DNA of 64,000 nucleotides from contig CACPOL010000002.1 in NCBI GenBank assembly GCA_902635545.1, positions 62,001-126,000 of the forward strand, read 5' to 3'. The first letter of the stretch is position 1. Each line of letters opens with the position of its first letter. The translations under genes were made by a program, and so were the position numbers. This DNA comes from an uncultured Pelagibacteraceae bacterium (GTDB lineage Bacteria > Pseudomonadota > Alphaproteobacteria > Pelagibacterales > Pelagibacteraceae). This document shows, piece by piece, positions 26,349 to 34,984 of the stretch. The notes under the pieces are model-generated. The model ran no database searches, was not told the DNA's origin, and saw only the letters and a program-made list of their open reading frames with translations.

Positions 26349-28052
26349 ATGAACATAGAAAATATTAACAATTTACTAGAGCTTTTTTTTAATCAATATG
26401 AAGCTCAAGAGAAAAAAAATATTTTTTTGGCTTCTTTACGAGACTCTGAAAATAAATACTCGTGGGAGGATGTGTATCAGAATATCATCAAACTTTCACA
26501 AGAAATAAAAAAAAATAGTTCAAAGGGAGATAGGTGTTTAATTATTTCAGAAAATAGACCTGAATGGATGATAACAGATCTCTCAATAATGCTTTCAGGC
26601 TGTGTTACTGTTCCAGCATATACCACTTATTCAGAGAGAGATTATGATTATATTATTAATGATTGTGAGCCTTCTATAATTTTCATTTCTGATAATTCCC
26701 AATACATAAAAATAAAAAAAATAATTTCAGAAAAAAAATTTATAAAAAAAATTATTTATTTTGACGAAATAAAAGAACTTAATTCAGAACTATTTTTAGA
26801 TATAAGAAAGATTTTTAAAAAGGAAAAACAGCAGGCAGTAAATTTTTCAGAATTAAAAATTTTTAGAAAAGACTTGTCGTGTATAATATATACATCAGGT
26901 ACACAGGGTAACCCAAAAGGAGTTATGTTAAGTCATGGAGGTATATTAAAGAATTGTGAAGGGGCTTATGATTTATTAAAACCTATAATTTCTAAAAATC
27001 CCAATTTTTTAACCTGGTTACCTTTGTCTCATTCTTATGAACACACTGTTCAATTTGTCCAAATTGCTGTTGGTGCAAAAGTTTATTATGCAGAAAGTAT
27101 TGAAAAATTGATTAAAAATATGTCCAGTTGTAAACCAGAAATAATGACAGCAGTTCCAAGATTTTATCAAAATTTATATCAAAAAATAAATTCATCATTC
27201 AGTAAAACGACAGGTTTAAAAAGCATACTTATCAAAAATACAATTAATTTAGGAAAAAAAAAAATACTTAAAAATAAATTATCTTTTTTTGAAAGAATAA
27301 AAAATTTTATTTGTGAAAAATTAGTGAGAAAAAAAATAAAAGCTCAATTTGGTGGAAAATTGAAAGCTTTTGTTTCTGGTGGGGGTGCTCTAGATAAAGA
27401 AGTTGGCTCTTTTTTAAATTCAATAGGTTTACCAACTTTACAGGGTTATGGATTAACAGAAACTTCTCCAGTTGTAAGTTGTAATCCTATTGATGATATA
27501 AGAATCGAGACAGTTGGACCTCCATTTAAGGGAAATATTGTCAAAATTGCTGAAGATGGTGAAATTTTGGTTAAGGGAGAAAATGTAATGTTAGGTTATT
27601 GGAACAATGAACAAGAAACATCCAAAGTATTAAAAGATGGCTGGTTATATACCGGTGATATAGGTGAATTTTCAAACGGATTTTTAAAAATTACAGATAG
27701 AAAAAAAGATATAATTATTACTCCAGGGGGTGAAAATATTTCTCCTGTTAAAATTGAAAATGAATTAGTTAAATTAGAATTCATCGAACAGGCGTTAGTA
27801 TATGGTGACAATAAACCATATCTTGTATCTTTAATTGTCTTGTCTAATGATCAAAAAAAATATGAAAATAAAAAGATTTCTGAAAAAATTGAAGAAATAA
27901 ATAAAAATTTATCAAAAATAGAAAAAATTAAAAAATTTATTGTTATTAGTGAACAATTTACAATTGAAAATGGATTAATGACACCAACTTTAAAACTAAA
28001 AAGATATAAAATTATAAAAAAATATATGAAAGAAATTGAAAAACTTTATTAA
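26349..28052 (+). CDS. Long-chain acyl-CoA synthetase (AMP-forming)
   Basis: Activates fatty acids to acyl-CoA through an acyl-adenylate. The 567-aa ANL-superfamily protein has the P-loop-like motif YTSGTQGNPKGVMLSHGG, the GYGLTETSPVVS motif, the aspartate in LYTGDIGEF and the hinge DRKKDIIITPGGENISP. The start is set at 26349, six nucleotides past tRNA-Leu; an open stretch further upstream lies inside the tRNA and is rejected. No separate promoter is visible, so the mRNA 5' end may arise by tRNA processing. It resembles the FadD15-like subgroup; chain-length preference is unknown. Confidence 0.9.
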   Translation: MNIENINNLLELFFNQYEAQEKKNIFLASLRDSENKYSWEDVYQNIIKLSQEIKKNSSKGDRCLIISENRPEWMITDLSIMLSGCVTVPAYTTYSERDYDYIINDCEPSIIFISDNSQYIKIKKIISEKKFIKKIIYFDEIKELNSELFLDIRKIFKKEKQQAVNFSELKIFRKDLSCIIYTSGTQGNPKGVMLSHGGILKNCEGAYDLLKPIISKNPNFLTWLPLSHSYEHTVQFVQIAVGAKVYYAESIEKLIKNMSSCKPEIMTAVPRFYQNLYQKINSSFSKTTGLKSILIKNTINLGKKKILKNKLSFFERIKNFICEKLVRKKIKAQFGGKLKAFVSGGGALDKEVGSFLNSIGLPTLQGYGLTETSPVVSCNPIDDIRIETVGPPFKGNIVKIAEDGEILVKGENVMLGYWNNEQETSKVLKDGWLYTGDIGEFSNGFLKITDRKKDIIITPGGENISPVKIENELVKLEFIEQALVYGDNKPYLVSLIVLSNDQKKYENKKISEKIEEINKNLSKIEKIKKFIVISEQFTIENGLMTPTLKLKRYKIIKKYMKEIEKLY

Positions 28053-28164
28053 AAATTATTGATTATTATTCGCATAAACTCTACTTTTTTTTGTAAATTT
28101 ATAAAATATTAATTAAAAAACTTTTTTTTAAAAAAAATTACCAAAATGAAAATTAATTTAAGAA

Positions 28165-28223
28165 TTGACATCAGTTGTATAAAAAAATAAAAATAAACTA
28201 ACAACGAATCAATTTGATTCGTT
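28165..28223 (+). promoter_or_regulatory. Promoter region and 21-bp palindrome before the basic mini-protein
   Basis: A perfect -35 TTGACA (28165-28170) has a plausible but poor -10 (TAAAAA from 28188, 17-bp spacer). Downstream, 28203-28223 is a perfect 21-bp palindrome (arms AACGAATCAA and TTGATTCGTT around a central T) containing two GANTC sites, the target of the alphaproteobacterial CcrM methylase. It could be an operator or a 5' UTR hairpin. About 190 nt lie between the ligase stop and the mini-protein; the rest is featureless AT-rich DNA. Confidence 0.5.
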
Positions 28224-28245
28224 TAACTATAACAGGGAGCTAAAG

Positions 28246-28326
28246 ATGGCTAAAAGAAGAAAAAAAGCTGCAAAGAAAACTAAGAAAAAAGCTAAGAAAA
28301 AAGCTAAAAAAAGAAGAAGAAGATAA
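28246..28326 (+). CDS. Tiny polybasic (histone-tail-like) protein
   Basis: A 26-aa protein starting AKRRKKAAKKTKKK and ending in KKRRRR: apart from five alanines and one threonine, every residue after Met is Lys or Arg. A good Shine-Dalgarno (AGGGAG) lies 6-7 nt upstream, and an upstream palindrome and a strong downstream terminator give it a complete transcription unit. It resembles the C-terminal tail of histone H1 or Hc1-like proteins and could coat DNA or RNA. Function is inference. It is convergent with carD, whose N-terminus has the same composition. Confidence 0.7.
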   Translation: MAKRRKKAAKKTKKKAKKKAKKRRRR

Positions 28327-28344
28327 ATACTTAGTATTCTTTTT

Positions 28345-28388
28345 AAAAAACGCTTCTCATAACGATACGTGTGAGAGGCGTTTTTTTT
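28345..28388. terminator. Bidirectional rho-independent terminator
   Basis: A stem of AAAAAACGCTTCTCA and TGAGAGGCGTTTTTT (one G-T wobble) with a loop of about nine nucleotides is flanked by an A-run on the left and a T-run on the right. It can end the basic mini-protein transcript (plus) and, read on the other strand, the carD transcript; the carD stop codon lies at its right edge. Confidence 0.85.
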
Positions 28389-29259
28389 ATTCTTCTGAAT
28401 CTGCTAAAGGTTCCTCAACTGTTAAATCAGAAGTTTCAATTTTTGACGGCTCAGTGGTAGGAGTTTTATTTTGAGCTTCTAAATTTCTTTTTAGAGCCTT
28501 ATCGAGCTTTTTTTGTGTATCTTCTGGTGAAGAATTCATAACTATTTGAAATTCAGATAAGATTCTCTCATAAGCTTTTTCAAAAAGTTGTCTTTCACTA
28601 TATGATTGATCAATCATCAAATCATCACCTTTATTCAAATCTCTAACTACTTCTGCTAATTCATAAATTTTTCCAGATGATATTTTAGACTCATATTCTT
28701 GAGCTCTTCTACTCCACATTGATCTTTTTATCTTAGGCTTACTTTTCAAAATTGAAATACATTTATTAACTTGGTTTATTGTTGCAAGTGGTCGTAAGTG
28801 TGATTGTTTATTAACTGGTATCATGCCATTAGCTTTGTCTTTTTCGAATTTAAGAACATATGTTTCTACGTCTATTCCTCCAATACTTATTTTTTTAAAT
28901 TCAATAATCTGTCCAACTCCATGTTTTGGGTAAACAACATAATCTTTAACTTTATACTCTCTTTTTTCAGTTTCTTGTTTTTTTACTTTTTTGATTTCAG
29001 GCTTGATCTCATTACTTTTTGATATTCTTAAGTTTTCTGATTTAATATCATTTTTTTCTTCTTTTTTAATCTTAGAAGTTTTTATTGGGATTTTCTTTTT
29101 TAAAGAAATTTTTTTTGATACTTTTTTTATTTTTACTTTCTTTTTTAAAATTTTAGTTTTTTTTGCTATTTTAGTCTTTACTTTTTTTTTTGTTTTTTTT
29201 TTAAAGGTTTTCTTTAAAATATTTTGTATACTTATTTTCTTCATTTTTATATTTTTCAT
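28387..29259 (-). CDS. carD: CarD-family transcription factor with lysine-rich N-terminal tail
   Basis: CarD proteins bind RNA polymerase beta and stabilise open promoter complexes. The C-terminal 180 residues form the CarD module, with [17 protein letters not shown] at its start, then [14 protein letters not shown] and the helical part [14 protein letters not shown]. The first ~105 residues are an unusual Lys-rich tail with repeated KKK/KIKK and almost no acidic residues before residue 55, similar to histone H1. The start is uncertain: ATG 29259 (290 aa) follows AAGGA closely, ATG 29244 is an alternative, and ATG 29286 would overlap fdxA by 86 nt. Located after fdxA as in other alphaproteobacteria. 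Confidence 0.9.
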   Translation of the reverse strand: MKNIKMKKISIQNILKKTFKKKTKKKVKTKIAKKTKILKKKVKIKKVSKKISLKKKIPIKTSKIKKEEKNDIKSENLRISKSNEIKPEIKKVKKQETEKREYKVKDYVVYPKHGVGQIIEFKKISIGGIDVETYVLKFEKDKANGMIPVNKQSHLRPLATINQVNKCISILKSKPKIKRSMWSRRAQEYESKISSGKIYELAEVVRDLNKGDDLMIDQSYSERQLFEKAYERILSEFQIVMNSSPEDTQKKLDKALKRNLEAQNKTPTTEPSKIETSDLTVEEPLADSEE

Positions 29260-29527
29260 GATCCTTAGGAGGATCTTTTTTTGCATTTATGTTAGGCCAA
29301 ATTTCTGAATATTTAGTATTCAGCTCTAACCATTTGTCACTTCCAGGCTCAGTATCTGCTGTTATAGCATCAACTGGGCATTCTGGTTCACAAACGCCAC
29401 AATCTATACACTCATCAGGTTTAATTACAAGCATATTTTTTCCTTCGTAAAAACAATCAACAGGACATACCTCAACACAATCCATTAATTTACATTTAAT
29501 ACATTTTTCATTTACAACATATGTCAT
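29201..29527 (-). CDS. fdxA: 7Fe ferredoxin FdxA
   Basis: Electron carrier with one [3Fe-4S] and one [4Fe-4S] cluster. In the 108-aa protein C9, C17 and C50 fit the 3Fe ligands, and C21, C40, C43 and C46 the 4Fe ligands, with C12 as the extra non-ligand cysteine, the same spacing as Azotobacter-type ferredoxin I. A C-terminal helical extension of about 45 residues follows ([18 protein letters not shown]). Overlaps the TerB-like gene by four nucleotides and carD at its 3' end. Confidence 0.95.
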   Translation of the reverse strand: MTYVVNEKCIKCKLMDCVEVCPVDCFYEGKNMLVIKPDECIDCGVCEPECPVDAITADTEPGSDKWLELNTKYSEIWPNINAKKDPPKDHEKYKNEENKYTKYFKENL

Positions 29528-29949
29528 TTTATAAATTCTTTTTTTATTTTTTCTTTAATATCACCCATAACTTTTTTATCTATGTAAAGCAATCCAGCAA
29601 GACGCCTCATTAAATTTGTTTCATAAATATCTGCATCTTTATTTGAATAAATAATTTTCCATAAGCACTCCACTATCTTTGTCTTTTGGATTTCGGGTAA
29701 ACTTTTTACCTCCCTAGTAAAATCTAATATCTGATTTGAATTTTTTTCAGTTATTTCAGCATTAAGTAATAATTTTTTAATTTCTTCTTGATTTGCACCA
29801 AGTTCTATTAATGTTTTTTCAATAATTTCTTTTTCTTTATTAGTATAATTTTCATCTATTTTCGCAGCATGAATAAGAAGAGAAGCTACTTTTAATAAAT
29901 AATTATTCTTATCCTTTGTATCTTTATTTTTTTTGAAAAAGTTTATCAT
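29524..29949 (-). CDS. TerB-like protein
   Basis: A 141-aa all-helical protein. The regions [20 protein letters not shown] and [18 protein letters not shown] form the internal repeat with acidic residues typical of TerB (tellurite-resistance/di-iron-like) domains. It lies between the helicase gene and fdxA, overlapping both (TAATG and ATGA). In many alphaproteobacteria that slot holds an S4-domain RNA-binding protein gene; no other ter gene is present, so tellurite resistance is not implied. Confidence 0.75.
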   Translation of the reverse strand: MINFFKKNKDTKDKNNYLLKVASLLIHAAKIDENYTNKEKEIIEKTLIELGANQEEIKKLLLNAEITEKNSNQILDFTREVKSLPEIQKTKIVECLWKIIYSNKDADIYETNLMRRLAGLLYIDKKVMGDIKEKIKKEFIK

Positions 29950-32426
29950 TAATTGAAATTTATATTTCGTAAAATTTTAAAAGGATTATCTTTCGAAAGA
30001 TTTTTTTTATTATTTTTAATATAATTTTTCTTTGGATTATATTTAAAGTAAGTTTCATCATCCTTTTCAAAAATTTTATAATTCATTTTAACTATTAATT
30101 TTTTGAAATTATCTTTATTGCACCCAAGTAGGTTTAACATCTCAGGTATAAGCTTAATTTCTTTGCTCTCATCAGAATTTGAATTTATAATCTTCACAAA
30201 TAATCTTTCTAAAATATCAATCCTTACAAAATATTGATCGAAATTCTCAAATCCACATAAAAGCATAAAATTTTTATTTTTGATTTTCTTATTATCAATA
30301 AAATTAAGACCAAATGTTGGAGGTGTAAGATTAAAATATTTTTGATGAAAATTTTTCCAAAGTAAAGTTCTAAGCGATACGGGTTCAGGTTTAATTAGTC
30401 TATGGAGAAATATATGGTATCTTCCAAACTTGACACCTAATTCTCTTAAAATTTTTCTTTCTTCCTGACCTAAATTTTTAATATATTCTATTACTTGATC
30501 TCTTTTAATAACACCATTGTTTTCATATAGTTGATATGCAAGTGCTTTAATTGATGAATTTTTTTCTTTAAGATTTTTTAAATCAATTAAGCTTTTTAGA
30601 ACTGTACTGATTTTATTCTTAATCCACTTTTCTAAAAAATTTGATAATTTTTTCTTTTGATCATTTTCGAGTATATCATCAACAATTAAAACAAAGTTCG
30701 GATTTAGATAATCTTTTCCTACCTGAAGTTTTGCAATTGGAAATTTATTCCAGTAAATTTTAAAATCTTCTTTAATATCTAATATAGAGCTGTCGATAAT
30801 CAATTGAACTCTTCTCTCAAGTTCTGGACCGATTGTTTGTCTAGCTGCTTTCTTAAGAGACTTAATATCTGTATCTAATGCACCTGTTTTTAAATCTAAT
30901 TCAAGTTTAAGACCTTTTATTTTGCCAATAAATTGATTATCAATTATTAACTTATCATCATCAAGAATTTCAGTTTTAAATTCCATTTCCTGTTTTAATC
31001 CTCTTGCTAATACACTTGCTCTTTTATCAATAAATGTTTTTGTTAATTCTTCATGTAGTCTATCAGATAATTTATCTTCTAGTAATTTTGTTTTTTCAAT
31101 CCAATAATTTTGATTTTCAACCCAATTATTTTTATTTGAAACATACGACCAAGTTCTCACATTTGCTATTCTATTTGACAAAGAATCTACATTTCCCTCA
31201 AGTTTATCTAATTTCATAAGCTGTAAATTCATATAATCATCCGTTATTTTGCCTTTATTACTTCTTAAAAAGTTAAAAACTTTACTTATAACCTCATAGT
31301 GATTTCCATAAGTTTTTTTTACAAAATCTGGTATTTGACAACATTCCCATAATAAAGAAAGTATTTGATTATTATTTTGATTTTCAATTTTTAAGTCTTT
31401 TAAAAAATACTTCAATGCGCGTTCATCCTCACATTCATGTATTTTTCTTAACCAATTTTTATTTGGTTTTTCTTCAAGTGATTTAATTAATGTAAGTTTA
31501 TTATTAAAATTTAAATTAGAATTTCTCCAAAATAATGTGTTTATTTCTTCAAATTTATGTGTTTCAAGCTGTTCAATTTCATCAGCATTAATTTCTTTAC
31601 AATTTCCAGTAATGCCAAAACCACCATCATTTAAATACCTTCCTGCTCTTCCAGCTATTTGACCAATCTCTGATAAATTTAACCTTCGTAATTTTTTACC
31701 ATCAAATTTTTTTAAATTAGAAAAATATACATTATTTAGATCCATATTAATTCCCATTCCGATAGCATCTGTTGCAACTAAAAAATCAACATCTCCTGAT
31801 TGATAAAGTTCAACTTGTGCATTACGTGTTTTAGGACTAAGAGAACCCATAACAATTGCTGCTCCTCCTTTTTGTCTTCTAACAAGTTCTGCAATTGCGT
31901 AAACTTCTTCTGCTGAAAATGCGATAATTGCAGTTTTTCTATCAATTCGTGAAATTTTTTTATGACCTGAATAAGTAAGTTTTGAAAGTCTATTTCTATT
32001 TATAAATTCTGTATCTTCATCTAATTTTTGGATTATATTCTTAATTGTGTTTGAACCCATAAACATGGTTAATTTTTCTCCTCTTAAATTCAGCAATCTA
32101 TCTGTAAAAATATGACCACGCTCATGATCAGAGCACATTTGAATTTCATCTATTCCAACAAAGTCTAAATTTTTATCAACTGGCAATGACTCAACAGTGC
32201 AAAGAAAATATTTTGCATTTGAAGGAATTATTTTTTCTTCACCTGTAATCAGGGCAACTTTTTCGGCGCCAATTTTTTTAACAACTTTATCATAAACTTC
32301 TCTTGCTAGTAATCTTAACGGAAAACCAATCATTCCAGTCTCAAATGAAAGCATGGTTTCAATAGCGAGATGTGTTTTTCCAGTATTTGTAGGTCCTAAA
32401 ACTGCTGTAACTTTATTTTTAGTCAT
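29949..32426 (-). CDS. Suv3-like DExH-box RNA helicase
   Basis: An 825-aa superfamily 2 helicase related to mitochondrial Suv3. Walker A is GPTNTGKT at residues 11-18, motif II appears as GIDEIQMCSD, and motif VI as QIAGRAGRYLNDGGFG; the Suv3 C-terminal region follows (KFGRYHIFLHRLIKPEP). Suv3 works with PNPase in RNA decay in mitochondria; pnp is present in this window but distant, so partnership here is inference. First gene of the minus-strand operon helicase-terB-fdxA-carD. Confidence 0.88.
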   Translation of the reverse strand: MTKNKVTAVLGPTNTGKTHLAIETMLSFETGMIGFPLRLLAREVYDKVVKKIGAEKVALITGEEKIIPSNAKYFLCTVESLPVDKNLDFVGIDEIQMCSDHERGHIFTDRLLNLRGEKLTMFMGSNTIKNIIQKLDEDTEFINRNRLSKLTYSGHKKISRIDRKTAIIAFSAEEVYAIAELVRRQKGGAAIVMGSLSPKTRNAQVELYQSGDVDFLVATDAIGMGINMDLNNVYFSNLKKFDGKKLRRLNLSEIGQIAGRAGRYLNDGGFGITGNCKEINADEIEQLETHKFEEINTLFWRNSNLNFNNKLTLIKSLEEKPNKNWLRKIHECEDERALKYFLKDLKIENQNNNQILSLLWECCQIPDFVKKTYGNHYEVISKVFNFLRSNKGKITDDYMNLQLMKLDKLEGNVDSLSNRIANVRTWSYVSNKNNWVENQNYWIEKTKLLEDKLSDRLHEELTKTFIDKRASVLARGLKQEMEFKTEILDDDKLIIDNQFIGKIKGLKLELDLKTGALDTDIKSLKKAARQTIGPELERRVQLIIDSSILDIKEDFKIYWNKFPIAKLQVGKDYLNPNFVLIVDDILENDQKKKLSNFLEKWIKNKISTVLKSLIDLKNLKEKNSSIKALAYQLYENNGVIKRDQVIEYIKNLGQEERKILRELGVKFGRYHIFLHRLIKPEPVSLRTLLWKNFHQKYFNLTPPTFGLNFIDNKKIKNKNFMLLCGFENFDQYFVRIDILERLFVKIINSNSDESKEIKLIPEMLNLLGCNKDNFKKLIVKMNYKIFEKDDETYFKYNPKKNYIKNNKKNLSKDNPFKILRNINFN

Positions 32427-32607
32427 TTTCTACTTTTTGTGTCTTAAAATTTTTACCTACCAGATATTGTTAGTCACAAAGAACAAAAATAGTCTAAAAC
32501 ATGACCGAATCGGAGGGGAAAAAGTTCTCATTTGGCTATTAAATTAAAATTAGAATAACATAAAAAAATTTAAATGTATAAATATTTTAAAAAAAAAATT
32601 ACTCTCA

Positions 32608-33834
32608 ATGTTAAAAGATATAGTTAAAAATTTAGAACCATCCTCAACCTTAAAAATAAATGAAATTTCAAAAGATTTAGAGGGTAAAGGAAAAAAAATT
32701 TTCAAATTTGGTTTCGGCCAGTCACCCTTTCAAATACCAAAAGATATTGTTGAGGAACTAAAAAATAATGCTCACCAAAATAAATATTTATCAATGCAGG
32801 GATTGGAAATTCTTAGAAGAACTATTGCTACATATAATTCGTATAAAAAAAAGATTAAATATAGCGCAGAAAATGTGATAATTGGACCAGGCTCAAAAGA
32901 GTTAATGTTTTTACTGCAGGTAATTTTTGATGGAAATATTTTATTACCAGTGCCTAGTTGGGTATCGTATGCACCACAAGCAATTTTGGGAAGGAATAAA
33001 ATTATAAAAATTAAAACAAAAAGTTACAATAATTGGTTCCCTACCGCTAAAGATATTGAAAGTGTAATTTTAAAAAATAAAACCAAAAACCATTTGTTAT
33101 TTTTAAATTCTCCTAATAATCCCTCAGGTCAAGTTTGTGAAAATCTGGAAGAAATAAGTAACATAGTAAAAAAATATAAAATTATTATTTTGTCGGATGA
33201 GATATATTCTGAGTTAACTTTTAATAAAGACTATGACTCAATATCCAATTATTGTCCTGATAATACAATAATAAGCAATGGTCTAAGTAAATGGTGTGGA
33301 GCAGGAGGTTGGAGGTTGGGATATTTTTTAATTCCAGACTCATTAAAGGATCTTAATAATTCGATACGAGTTTTAGCTAGTGAAACTTTTTCTTCTGTTA
33401 GTGCGCCAATTCAATATGCTGCAATACGAGCTTATGAAAATGATCATAGTGAATTTATAAATAAATCGAGAAAAATTTTAGATATAGTTGGTAATTATGT
33501 ATTTGAAAAATTAAAATCAAATAAAATAAATATTAATAAACCTCAAGGTGGCTTTTATTTAATGCCAGAATTTAAAAATAAAAAATTCAAAACCTCAGCT
33601 GAAATGTGTAATAATCTTTTAAATGAAACTGGGGTAGCTTTATTGCCCGGTTCAGATTTTGGATTTAAAGAAGAAAAAATGTTAGCTAGATTAAGTTTTA
33701 CAGATTTTGATGGGCAGAAATTTATGGAAAATATAATGTCAAATGACAAAACTAGTGATTATTTGGTCAGTGAATATGCCCCTAGAATTAAAGAAGGGGT
33801 TGAGAAGCTTAAAAGATGGTCTGAATCAATATAA
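32608..33834 (+). CDS. Class I/II aminotransferase
   Basis: A 408-aa PLP-dependent fold-type I aminotransferase. PLP lysine K228 lies in SNGLSKWCGAGGWRLGY, with D197 and Y200 in LSDEIYSEL and the NPSG loop at 171-174; R in LARLSF near the C-terminus would bind the substrate carboxylate. Sequence resembles aspartate/aromatic aminotransferase subgroup I-gamma, but the amino donor cannot be named. It stands alone after a 180-nt AT-rich region; the next gene has its own strong Shine-Dalgarno. Confidence 0.88.
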   Translation: MLKDIVKNLEPSSTLKINEISKDLEGKGKKIFKFGFGQSPFQIPKDIVEELKNNAHQNKYLSMQGLEILRRTIATYNSYKKKIKYSAENVIIGPGSKELMFLLQVIFDGNILLPVPSWVSYAPQAILGRNKIIKIKTKSYNNWFPTAKDIESVILKNKTKNHLLFLNSPNNPSGQVCENLEEISNIVKKYKIIILSDEIYSELTFNKDYDSISNYCPDNTIISNGLSKWCGAGGWRLGYFLIPDSLKDLNNSIRVLASETFSSVSAPIQYAAIRAYENDHSEFINKSRKILDIVGNYVFEKLKSNKININKPQGGFYLMPEFKNKKFKTSAEMCNNLLNETGVALLPGSDFGFKEEKMLARLSFTDFDGQKFMENIMSNDKTSDYLVSEYAPRIKEGVEKLKRWSESI

Positions 33835-33908
33835 ATAGAACCTATACATTACGTAATAATTACTGTTAGAATTAAAATATAAAAATAACATTATAGAGGA
33901 GAGAAATA

Positions 33909-34913
33909 ATGAAAAAAATGATAACAGCTCTATCTAGTGCTCTATTGATCTTTGTAGCATCTTTATCTTTTACAAGTGTTGCAAAAGCAGCAGAGTTTTT
34001 TACGATAGGAACAGGCGGACCAACAGGCGTGTATTTTCAAACTGGTAACGCAATTTGTAAAATGTTGCATAAGTCAGCAATCAGTGCCGAACATGGAAGA
34101 AAAAAAGGTACTGCTAAAGCTTACAGGTGCACAGCTCCATCAACAGGTGGATCAAATTATAATATTGGCCAGATAGCTGCTGGTGAATTTCAATTTGGTG
34201 TTGCTCAATCAGATTGGCAATTTCATGCAGTTAATGGTTCAAGCAAATGGAAGGGTAAACAGTTTAGTGATTTAAGAGCAGTATTTTCTGTTCACAATGA
34301 GCCTTTCCAAATTTGGGCTAGAAAAAAAGCAAAGATAAAAGATTTTGCTGGATTAAAAGGAAAAGTAGTAAATATTGGTAATCCTGGCTCAGGTCAAAGA
34401 GGAACTATGGAAGAACTGATGAAAGCGATGGGTGTTGATAATAGCTTTTTTAAATCAACAACAGAACTTACTTCTTCAGAGCAAGTAAAAGCTTTATGTG
34501 ATGGTAAGATTGATGCTTTCGGTTATTCAGTAGGTTTTCCTAATGGTGCAATGGAACAAGCAGCAACATGTGCGGCTAAAGCTTCACCAATTAACTTGAC
34601 TGGTTCAGAAGTTCAAGGGCTTATAAGTGGTGCTGATTACTATGCAAAAGCTGTAATTCCAAAAGGAACTTATACAAATCAGAAAAAAGATGCGACTACA
34701 TTTGGTGTTAAAGCAACTGTAGTTACTAGTGCAGCAGTTTCAGAGGAGTTAGTATATTTAGTTACAAAAGCTGTGATGGAAAATTTTGATGATTTCAAAA
34801 AACAACATCCTGCTTTTGGATTTTTGGAAAAGAAAAATATGATTAAAGATGGTTTGTCTGCTCCATTACATCCAGGTGCAATTAAATATTATAAAGAAGC
34901 TGGGTTAATGTAA
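33909..34913 (+). CDS. TAXI-family TRAP transporter solute-binding protein
   Basis: Periplasmic receptor for a TRAP transporter. The 334-aa protein has a classical signal peptide (KKMITALSSALLIFVASLSF, cleavage after AKA near residue 27) and the TAXI start FFTIGTGGPTGVYFQTGNAIC. A strong Shine-Dalgarno GAGGAGA precedes the ATG, fitting high expression. A terminator follows and the matching permease starts 71 nt later. The ligand is unknown; TAXI proteins often bind dicarboxylates or amino acids such as glutamate. Confidence 0.93.
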   Translation: MKKMITALSSALLIFVASLSFTSVAKAAEFFTIGTGGPTGVYFQTGNAICKMLHKSAISAEHGRKKGTAKAYRCTAPSTGGSNYNIGQIAAGEFQFGVAQSDWQFHAVNGSSKWKGKQFSDLRAVFSVHNEPFQIWARKKAKIKDFAGLKGKVVNIGNPGSGQRGTMEELMKAMGVDNSFFKSTTELTSSEQVKALCDGKIDAFGYSVGFPNGAMEQAATCAAKASPINLTGSEVQGLISGADYYAKAVIPKGTYTNQKKDATTFGVKATVVTSAAVSEELVYLVTKAVMENFDDFKKQHPAFGFLEKKNMIKDGLSAPLHPGAIKYYKEAGLM

Positions 34914-34933
34914 TCAATCATTAAATTTAGATT

Positions 34934-34967
34934 AAAAGGCCTGGTATTTTTGCCGGGCCTTTTTTTT
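34934..34967 (+). terminator. Terminator between TAXI receptor and TRAP permease
   Basis: GC-rich stem AAAAGGCCTGGTA / TGCCGGGCCTTTT with a TTTT loop followed by a T-run. It lies inside the apparent operon, so read-through would give less permease than receptor, the stoichiometry expected for a binding-protein-dependent transporter. Confidence 0.85.
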
Positions 34968-34984
34968 AAGATAGAACAAAACTT

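Noticed and set aside
29524..29949. Tellurite resistance operon
   Set aside because: Only a single TerB-like domain is present; no terC, terD or terZ genes.
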